DNA from: Solobacterium sp. | Lineage (GTDB): Bacteria; Bacillota_I; Bacilli_A; Erysipelotrichales; Erysipelotrichaceae | DNA length: 6,397 nt | Assembly: GCA_017514645.1 (NCBI GenBank) | Contig: JAFWJP010000189.1 | Location: 1-6,397, forward strand | Direction: 5' to 3' | In this document: positions 1 through 4,496 of the stretch, piece after piece | How the letters are laid out: each line of letters starts with the position of its first letter | How positions within the stretch are numbered: position 1 is the stretch's first letter | Notes under the pieces: generated by a model | Told to the model about the DNA's origin: nothing | Seen by the model: the letters and a program-made list of their open reading frames with translations, nothing else | Database searches by the model: none | Made by a program: the position numbers and the translations under genes

Positions 1-1047
1 CGATCTAATCGGATAATACTTCAGGGGTTTGTCTCCGCCGATATCCAGCGTCCGGATCACTACACGCTTGTCCCCCATGCGCTCCAGCACAGAACGGTAA
101 ACACGGTACTGAGTCTCTTCATCCGGAAAATCCGTTTCATTGCGCATGTATAAAAACTCCGAACGGAACAGGCCGATACCGTCCGCTCCGTTCGAGGTGA
201 TTCCTTCAACATCATCCAGGGAGCCGATATTGCCGCAGATTTCCACTCTGTGTCCGTCGATCGTGACACTTTCTTCCGCCGTCAGGGTTTTCAGCGATTC
301 CTTTTCGCCGCGGTACGCTTCCGCATATACTGTATACGCTGAAATCTGCTCCTCTGAAGGATCAAGGATCAACGTTCCGCTCACTGCATCCAGGATGACT
401 CTGTCACCGTCCTTTACGGTCTTCATCAGGTCCTTGACACCGACCAGGGCCGGGATCTCCATGGATCTGGCCATAATGGCCGTATGGCTTGTTCTGCCTC
501 CCAGTTCCGTCGCAAATCCAAGTACAAAGCGACGATCCAGGGAACCGGTATCGGACGGATTCAGATCCCGGGATATCAGGATCACCGGTTCGTTGATAAG
601 TTTTACATCCGGGAGTTCCTTCCCCGCCAGATGACAGCTCAGCCGGAATGTTACATCCCGGACATCTGCTGCCCGTTCACGGAAATACGAATCATCCATC
701 GTTTCAAAATCGTGGATCATCCGCTGGGATACTTCCTGTACCGCTGCCTCCGCATTGATCTTTTCATTCCGGATGATATCCTTCACCGAATTGACAAAGG
801 TCGCATCCTTGATCAGCAGCAGATGCATCTCAAAAATAGCCAGTTCTTTCGGGGACAGACGGTCTGCCGCAAGCGTGCGGATCGTTTCAATGTCCTTGAC
901 TGTTGCCTCATGCGCTTTCCTGAGACGCTGCAGTTCTGTATCCGGATCTGCCGGAATCCGTATGACATGCAGTACAGGAGGCTCGATCTTTCTCACCTTC
1001 CCGACTGCGATACCCTGTGAAGCAGGTATTCCTTTTAGCATAACCAT
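1..1047 (-). CDS. ptsI: Phosphoenolpyruvate-protein phosphotransferase (PTS Enzyme I), 3' end cut by window
   Basis: Enzyme I is the cytoplasmic protein that takes phosphate from phosphoenolpyruvate and passes it to HPr, the first step of sugar uptake by the phosphotransferase system. The 349 visible residues begin MVMLKGIPAS and include the phosphohistidine motif GGRTSHTAIMAR (active His about residue 188), GIGLFRSEFLYM (about 291-301, PEP-binding Arg) and TLDIGGDKPLKYYP (about 333-346). The reading frame is open to the left edge, so about 220 C-terminal residues, including the catalytic Cys of the PEP-binding barrel, lie outside. The start may be the ATG at 1047 or the ATG two codons later at 1041; AGGA and AAGG motifs sit about 8 bases before each. 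The gene lies about 100 bases downstream of a small unknown gene on the same strand, and ptsH is not directly upstream as it is in many Bacillota. Family identity is certain. Confidence 0.97.
   Translation of the reverse strand, partial: MVMLKGIPASQGIAVGKVRKIEPPVLHVIRIPADPDTELQRLRKAHEATVKDIETIRTLAADRLSPKELAIFEMHLLLIKDATFVNSVKDIIRNEKINAEAAVQEVSQRMIHDFETMDDSYFRERAADVRDVTFRLSCHLAGKELPDVKLINEPVILISRDLNPSDTGSLDRRFVLGFATELGGRTSHTAIMARSMEIPALVGVKDLMKTVKDGDRVILDAVSGTLILDPSEEQISAYTVYAEAYRGEKESLKTLTAEESVTIDGHRVEICGNIGSLDDVEGITSNGADGIGLFRSEFLYMRNETDFPDEETQYRVYRSVLERMGDKRVVIRTLDIGGDKPLKYYPIRS
1014..1032. repeat. Inverted copy of a 19-base repeat, inside the start of ptsI
   Basis: The minus strand reads GGAATACCTGCTTCACAGG here, encoding the GIPASQ stretch of Enzyme I. 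The same 19 bases with one change occur on the plus strand at 1529-1547, so the two copies face each other across the small gene at 1148-1492. Seen directly; any function is unknown. Confidence 0.6.
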
Positions 1048-1080
1048 TACCTTAATCCTGTGTTTGTATCGACTTCCGAT

Positions 1081-1099
1081 CCGGTCATTCAATGACCGG
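1081..1099 (-). promoter_or_regulatory. Perfect 9-base-arm palindrome upstream of ptsI
   Basis: CCGGTCATT and its exact complement AATGACCGG are separated by a single base, 33 bases before the ptsI start. As RNA it would fold as a GGTC/GACC-based hairpin with a small AU loop. No T-run follows on either strand, so it is not a standard terminator. It could be an operator or a leader/processing hairpin in a transcript reading from the small upstream gene into ptsI. The role is inferred. Confidence 0.5.
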
Positions 1100-1134
1100 C
1101 TGAGGTTCGGCATCCAACAGATACCAACGTTTTC

Positions 1135-1163
1135 AGTGTATCATTTTTCAGATATCCAAACAA
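1135..1163 (-). promoter_or_regulatory. Possible ptsI promoter (extended -10)
   Basis: On the minus strand TTGTTT (1163-1158) is followed after 17 bases by TACACT (1140-1135), which is preceded by TG one base away, as in extended -10 promoters. Transcription would start near 1128 and give a leader of about 80 bases containing the 1081-1099 palindrome. The matches are only moderate (3/6 and 4/6), and co-transcription from the upstream gene is equally possible. Confidence 0.35.
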
Positions 1164-1492
1164 CGCAGGAATTCGATGTATGCTTTGTACTTATGACGGT
1201 AGTAGGACGAAGTCGTGAAGTACTTCGTATACCACTTCGACTCACTGATCGTCAGAACCTCATGTTCTATGATGATACGGGTATCCCTGCTGCAGAACGG
1301 CAGGCCTTTCTGTATCTTCAGGATGAACTGTTTCTTGTCCTCATAGTCGTTCCTGTACCTGTCCACAAGATTCATTCCTTCATAGATTTCCGTCTGGATA
1401 CAGCAGTTCCTGTAACTGTCACCGATGACACGCACCAATGATTCAAGAGCTGCTTTATCATCCTTGTAACGGATGTATGCTTTGGAATCCAT
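1148..1492 (-). CDS. Uncharacterised small protein, 114 residues, possible HTH-like C-terminus
   Basis: I do not recognise this gene with confidence. The protein is short, soluble-looking and rich in Tyr, Lys and Arg, with no signal peptide or membrane segment. The C-terminal part, SKWYTKYFTTSSYYRHKYKA followed by an amphipathic tail, resembles the second half of sigma-region-4/ArpU-like helix-turn-helix proteins, in which a TYYR-type segment forms the recognition helix. It also recalls small Mollicutes/Erysipelotrichia proteins of the MG284/MPN403 type, but I cannot confirm that. An ATG at 1501 touches the ribosome site AAAGGAG (1508-1502) with no spacing, whereas the ATG at 1492 stands 9 bases from it, so MDSKAYIR is the better start. 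The gene is divergent from the membrane-protein gene and lies in the same direction as ptsI, with no terminator between, so it could be co-transcribed with ptsI. Confidence 0.75.
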   Translation of the reverse strand: MDSKAYIRYKDDKAALESLVRVIGDSYRNCCIQTEIYEGMNLVDRYRNDYEDKKQFILKIQKGLPFCSRDTRIIIEHEVLTISESKWYTKYFTTSSYYRHKYKAYIEFLRCLDI

Positions 1493-1501
1493 GGCTATCA
1501 T

Positions 1502-1508
1502 CTCCTTT
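1502..1508 (-). promoter_or_regulatory. Ribosome binding site deciding the start of the 114-residue gene
   Basis: AAAGGAG on the minus strand abuts the ATG at 1501 and lies 9 bases from the ATG at 1492. The spacing favours initiation at 1492. Confidence 0.7.
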
Positions 1509-1528
1509 CTCTTGCCATTTATCTTCCA

Positions 1529-1547
1529 GGAATCCCTGCTTCACAGG
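1529..1547. repeat. Second copy of the 19-base repeat, in the divergent intergenic region
   Basis: GGAATCCCTGCTTCACAGG matches the minus strand of 1014-1032 at 18 of 19 positions; the bases outside diverge at once. Each copy contains CCTG and CAGG around a 5-base centre. It could be a small duplicated remnant of the ptsI start, a shared binding site, or chance. Confidence 0.6.
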
Positions 1548-1551
1548 ACGC

Positions 1552-1571
1552 AATGTTTGTTCCGAAACATT
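1552..1571. promoter_or_regulatory. Inverted repeat between divergent genes, candidate operator
   Basis: AATGTTT and AAACATT form perfect 7-base arms around a 6-base centre. The right arm ends on the first base of the -35 box of the plus-strand promoter (1571-1576), the position expected for a repressor or activator site. The regulator is unknown. Confidence 0.45.
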
Positions 1572-1599
1572 TGCAATGCTGGGGTCCTACACTTATGAT
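1571..1599 (+). promoter_or_regulatory. Promoter of the CPBP-like membrane protein gene
   Basis: TTGCAA (1571-1576, 4/6 to consensus) and TATGAT (1594-1599, 5/6) are separated by exactly 17 bases. Transcription is expected near 1605-1607, about 40 bases before the TTG start. The -10 box covers the ATG at 1595 and the promoter lies after the ATG at 1553, which argues against both upstream ATG codons as starts. Confidence 0.65.
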
Positions 1600-1606
1600 A
1601 TTTGAA

Positions 1607-1637
1607 GAAAGAGGGGCATTTCCCCTGTTTCGGGGGA
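1607..1637 (+). promoter_or_regulatory. 5' leader hairpins, one overlapping the ribosome site
   Basis: The predicted transcript begins almost at the first base of a stem made by GAAAGAGGGG (1607-1616) and CCCCTGTTTC (1622-1631), ten positions with a single G-G mismatch and loop CATTT. The same CCCC (1622-1625) can instead pair with GGGG inside the ribosome site at 1632-1638. The two folds exclude each other: the first leaves the ribosome site free and the second hides it. A run of six T follows at 1642-1647, so the second fold could also act as a weak terminator. Pairing is seen; switching is inferred. Confidence 0.5.
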
Positions 1638-1638
1638 G
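1632..1638 (+). promoter_or_regulatory. Ribosome binding site pointing to a TTG start
   Basis: GGGGGAG lies exactly 7 bases before an in-frame TTG at 1646. Neither upstream in-frame ATG (1553, 1595) has as good a site, and both fall before the expected transcription start. Confidence 0.7.
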
Positions 1639-1645
1639 ATATTTT

Positions 1646-2302
1646 TTGACACAGTATACGATTTCCAGACTGTCCAACAAGAGAATCATCGTTTCGTTAT
1701 TGATGATCTTCTTTTTACGACCGCTCGCAGAGGGAATCCGCTTCCTGACCGGAGACAGCACGCTGGGCTGGATGTTCGCCCTGAATATCCTTGGTTCCCT
1801 GCTGATCATCTATGACTGGAATCTGTTCGGCATCCATTACAACAGAGCAAAATCCAACAAAGGTGACTTTATGATCTTCTTCGGTCTCGGTCTTTTCCTG
1901 ATCGGTACATGGGCGGCTGTGGACATCCGCTTCCTGGGCGGAAACATTCCCCTGCCGGAAAGCACGCTTCTGAAAAACGATCTGTTCGCCGTACCTGCTG
2001 TATTTGCGGCATTCAGTTTCCTTCAGAGCACGATCGTGAATATCGGCTTCAAATGCCTGACAGACCACCTGAAAGTACGTTCCAACGAACTGCTGATCAT
2101 TTTCCTTTCCGGCGTTCTCTTCGGTCTTGTTTACACGATCGTATTCCTGCCGGTACAGCCCGCACTCATACCGCGGACCCTTCTCTATAACATTGTACTC
2201 CTTTGGATCCTTTCCTACCTGTACAATCAGAGCAATTCCTTCATGCCGGGCCTTTGCGCCATGACAGTGATCTACCTGTTCCTGCAGATCACACTCCTGT
2301 AG
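1646..2302 (+). CDS. Polytopic membrane protein, CPBP (CAAX-protease-like) fold with degenerate catalytic motifs
   Basis: From the TTG start the protein has 218 residues and about seven hydrophobic segments (roughly 13-29, 40-57, 75-95, 112-130, 147-168, 178-193, 200-217), so it should sit in the cytoplasmic membrane. The second half follows the order of CPBP/Abi intramembrane proteases. STIVNIGF (128-135) stands where EExxFRGF is usual, LFGLVYT (158-164) where FGLxH is usual, and PGLCAMTVIY (201-210) where the AHxxxN motif is usual. The acidic pair, both His and the Asn are therefore replaced (Ser-Thr, Tyr163, Met206, Tyr210), which predicts no metalloprotease activity. The fold assignment rests on pattern recognition and is moderate; a plain unknown membrane protein is the alternative. 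It is transcribed alone, divergent from the small gene at 1148-1492, and ends at the terminator just after its stop. If the ATG at 1553 were used the protein would be 249 residues. Confidence 0.8.
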   Translation: MTQYTISRLSNKRIIVSLLMIFFLRPLAEGIRFLTGDSTLGWMFALNILGSLLIIYDWNLFGIHYNRAKSNKGDFMIFFGLGLFLIGTWAAVDIRFLGGNIPLPESTLLKNDLFAVPAVFAAFSFLQSTIVNIGFKCLTDHLKVRSNELLIIFLSGVLFGLVYTIVFLPVQPALIPRTLLYNIVLLWILSYLYNQSNSFMPGLCAMTVIYLFLQITLL

Positions 2303-2330
2303 AAAAAGACCCGTTTCCGGGTCTTTGTCG
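2303..2330. terminator. Bidirectional intrinsic terminator between convergent genes
   Basis: AAAGACCCG (2305-2313) and CGGGTCTTT (2318-2326) form a perfect 9-base-pair stem with a TTTC loop. The plus strand continues into TTTGTCGTTT and the minus strand into a T-run, so it can stop both the membrane-protein transcript (stop codon at 2300-2302) and the hpf transcript. Confidence 0.9.
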
Positions 2331-2361
2331 TTTATGTATCCAGTCTGCTGCGTGCAGGTTT

Positions 2362-2886
2362 TTATTCTGTCGTTTCGATCAGTCCGTAGCCGGCTGTTCC
2401 TCTGCGGTAGACAACCGCGATCTTTCCGGATTCTTCATCACGGAACAGGTAGAAGTCATGCCCGGACAGTTCCATCTGCATGATGGCTTCATCAAGATCC
2501 ATTTCATCCACTGCAATGGTCTTGGTCCGAACAGGAATATCCTCTTCCTCTTCGATCTGTTCGGCATAGAACGCTTCTGCCAGTGAATCCCTGTGTCTGC
2601 GGCTCAGACGGGTCTTCTGGCGGCGGATCTGGTCTTCCAGCTTATCCACTGCCAGATCGATCGCAGCGTACAGATCGTCATTTTCAACTTCTGTACGCAG
2701 GACACCGACCTTGGTCGGTATCGTGACCTCGATCTTCTGACTTGTCGGATGGACTTTCGTGACCACACGGGCCGTGGTTTCACCGTCAATGATCAGATAC
2801 TTCTCGAGACTGCTCAGTTTCTTCTCGATCTTCTCCCTCATTGTGTCGGTGACGGTAATGTTTCTGCCAATGATTTCAAAACGCAT
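2362..2886 (-). CDS. hpf: Ribosome hibernation promoting factor, long form
   Basis: Long HPF binds the 30S subunit in the mRNA/tRNA channel and pairs two 70S ribosomes into inactive 100S dimers when growth stops. The 174 residues have the two expected parts. An N-terminal S30AE domain (1 to about 95) begins MRFEIIGRNI and has a basic RRQKTRLSRRHR end. A Glu-rich linker (about 102-117) follows, then a C-terminal dimerisation domain (about 118-172) containing VRTKTIAVDEMDLDEAIMQM, GHDFYLF and YRRGTAGYGLIE. Small departures from the usual form are EM where PM is common (128-129) and GTAGYG where KDGxYG is common. Length is close to family norm (about 180-190). The start is fixed by AGGAGGT (2899-2893), 6-7 bases before the ATG. 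It is transcribed alone from its own extended -10 promoter and ends at the shared terminator. The leader carries a large inverted repeat that may control its expression. Also named yvyD or raiA in other species. Confidence 0.96.
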   Translation of the reverse strand: MRFEIIGRNITVTDTMREKIEKKLSSLEKYLIIDGETTARVVTKVHPTSQKIEVTIPTKVGVLRTEVENDDLYAAIDLAVDKLEDQIRRQKTRLSRRHRDSLAEAFYAEQIEEEEDIPVRTKTIAVDEMDLDEAIMQMELSGHDFYLFRDEESGKIAVVYRRGTAGYGLIETTE

Positions 2887-2907
2887 ATGATTACCTCCTG
2901 TATCACG

Positions 2908-2958
2908 CGGATATACAGAAAATGCCCGCGTTGCAGCGATTGTTTTCTGTATGATCCG
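2908..2958 (-). promoter_or_regulatory. Long inverted repeat in the hpf leader
   Basis: The arms CGGATATACAGAAAA (2908-2922) and TTTTCTGTAT plus ATCCG (2943-2958) are complementary over 15 base pairs with one bulged base (2953). They enclose a 20-base centre that can form a further short CGC/GCG stem. The structure lies between the predicted transcription start (about 2973) and the ribosome site (2899-2893), only 8 bases before the latter. It is not followed by a T-run, so it is not a terminator. An RNA element controlling hpf translation or stability, or a DNA operator, would both fit. Confidence 0.65.
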
Positions 2959-2979
2959 TCACGCCTGTTTGTTACTTGT

Positions 2980-2988
2980 ATTATAGCA
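2980..2988 (-). promoter_or_regulatory. hpf: hpf promoter with perfect extended -10
   Basis: The minus strand reads TGCTATAAT, a consensus TATAAT with the TGn extension. No good -35 box is seen 16-18 bases upstream; that position falls on the T-run of the preceding terminator. Transcription should begin near 2973, giving a leader of about 87 bases. I see no SigB-type motif. Confidence 0.75.
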
Positions 2989-2999
2989 TGTCCGGCATG

Positions 3000-3028
3000 A
3001 AAAAACAGGGCTTACATCGTAAGCCCTG
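3000..3028 (-). terminator. Intrinsic terminator of the rimO-DUF2779 operon
   Basis: CAGGGCTTAC (3006-3015) and GTAAGCCCTG (3019-3028) form a perfect 10-base-pair stem with a 3-base loop, followed on the minus strand by six T (3005-3000). The last codons and the TAA stop of the DUF2779 gene (3014-3012) lie within the hairpin, so the signal is partly coding. Confidence 0.93.
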
Positions 3029-4496
3029 CAGCTTCGTACAGCCACCGGCAGACAACAGTCATTGCGTAGGAATCCATACCGCAGTACGCCTTCAGTTCCT
3101 CGATGATCCGCTCCCTGTCCACATCTTCCGCGTCCCGGTCCAGATAGCGCCACTGATAGACCGCATCCATGCCGTGACGGATATCCAGCTCCCGATAACC
3201 CGGATCATCCATCAAGGACATGATCGTCTTGAGTGACCACTGTCCCCGCATCCGGATATCGTAGATCATACCGTTCTCAAAGGGCTGCTGCAGATCCTTC
3301 ATGCGTTCATTGAGCGCAAGCAGATCACCGGCGTATTCCGGCAGCTGCTCCGCCAGTTCTCCAATCCGGATCATCTCCGCACCCACAGCGTTGTAGGCAA
3401 TGATCGAACCCTGTTCCGGGATATCCGCCAGCAGACTCCTGACCAGCGCTTCCCGGTCATCATGGACATCCAGGAACACTTTATGTTCACGGGAACCGTC
3501 CTTCTGCACAGTATCCATTGCATACTCGAACAGCAGTACATCATACGGCCGCATGCCTTCATACGGCGGTACTGCAAACCGCTCCCATTCAAAATCGATG
3601 AAAGTCAGCGGATACTCCAGATCACTGAGCCAGCTGCGCAGAGCAGCCTTGTCAGCGTACAGACCGCCCATGCGGTCCGCCATGATCTCCGCATACTGCT
3701 GGGCAGTACCCTCGATCCTCGCCGGATCCGCATCACGCAGATACAGCCTTCCCTCATCCCGCATATCATAGCGGTATCTGGAACCGGTCAGGTGAACGAT
3801 GGACGCATCCGGTTCCCGGTCTTCTCCGAAGCATGCATCAAAGAAACGGCACTTGACCCTGCCTGTACATTTTCCCGAACGCACCGGTTCAGCAAGAGGT
3901 GTCTGCAGCGTACGGTCCATATCCTTCAGAACTGCATCATAGTCCCTCATCTGGTCCCGGAGTACTGTTTCGACTTCCCCGGCCGGATGACTGCGCTCAT
4001 TGTAGAAGTGATCGCCGATCACGAACAATGCATCGGTATCCAGTGCACCCTGCCTGACATAATCACCGTTCAGATGGATGATCGAGATCCGCCCTACCGG
4101 AATCCCGCAGCCTTCCAGGACCCAGAGCGTCGCTGTATAGAACGTCGGATCCGGTGCTTTCGGCAGCAGTCCGACCAGAAGGAAATACAGATCCCACCCA
4201 TGTTCCGTACGGTGCAGGAACGGAACCTTGACTCTCAGACCGTGATATTCAAATCTGGCCTTGACCAGCCATTCCTCGCTTTCCAGCGCCTGCATGGCTT
4301 TTTCCGGATCATCACCCCGCTGACCGATGAAACACGACTGTATGCCCAGTTTCTCCATCGCCAGGTCCGTGATCTTCTCATCCATGCGCAGGAACTGCTG
4401 ATACGGTGCTTTCCCGAGATCATGATCCAGCCGGAACATCCGCGGACAGCGAAGCCAGCGTGTGACATCGGAAATATGGTATACACGTGCACTCAT
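3012..4496 (-). CDS. DUF2779 protein: Cas4/RecB-like N-terminus (seemingly inactive) plus DnaQ-like exonuclease domain
   Basis: The 494-residue protein has two parts. The first (about 1-225) follows the plan of Cas4/RecB-type nucleases. HISDVTRWLRCPRMFRL carries Cys17, and Cys210, Cys216 and Cys222 come after, which would suit a four-Cys iron-sulfur cluster. Where these nucleases have an Asp and then E-V-K, this protein reads KVPFL (90-94) and DLYFLLVG (102-109), and the Q-x-x-x-Y stretch is also absent, so the PD-(D/E)XK site seems lost. The second part (about 295-490) is the DUF2779 domain with an RNase H-like, DEDD-exonuclease pattern: FIDFEW (Asp301, Glu303), IAYN (366-369), Asp401 in KDLQQPF, the SLK stretch (421-423) and YCGMDSYAM (Asp475). 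The family's true substrate is unknown; exonuclease action is inferred. Its ATG overlaps the rimO stop in ATGA, so it is translationally coupled to rimO. Its stop lies inside the operon terminator. Confidence 0.88.
   Translation of the reverse strand: MSARVYHISDVTRWLRCPRMFRLDHDLGKAPYQQFLRMDEKITDLAMEKLGIQSCFIGQRGDDPEKAMQALESEEWLVKARFEYHGLRVKVPFLHRTEHGWDLYFLLVGLLPKAPDPTFYTATLWVLEGCGIPVGRISIIHLNGDYVRQGALDTDALFVIGDHFYNERSHPAGEVETVLRDQMRDYDAVLKDMDRTLQTPLAEPVRSGKCTGRVKCRFFDACFGEDREPDASIVHLTGSRYRYDMRDEGRLYLRDADPARIEGTAQQYAEIMADRMGGLYADKAALRSWLSDLEYPLTFIDFEWERFAVPPYEGMRPYDVLLFEYAMDTVQKDGSREHKVFLDVHDDREALVRSLLADIPEQGSIIAYNAVGAEMIRIGELAEQLPEYAGDLLALNERMKDLQQPFENGMIYDIRMRGQWSLKTIMSLMDDPGYRELDIRHGMDAVYQWRYLDRDAEDVDRERIIEELKAYCGMDSYAMTVVCRWLYEAAGLTM

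Noticed and set aside
755..1441. Plus-strand open frame (228 codons) across ptsI and the small gene
   Set aside because: It spans two minus-strand genes and their gap, and the ptsI motifs establish the coding strand.
1553..1645. N-terminal extension of the membrane protein from ATG 1553
   Set aside because: The best promoter lies within this stretch, the ribosome site favours TTG 1646, and the extra residues (CWGPT and so on) look non-coding.
2331..2361. Possible second hairpin (CTGC/GCAG) after hpf
   Set aside because: Only a 4-base-pair stem with no proper T-run; the terminator at 2303-2330 is sufficient.
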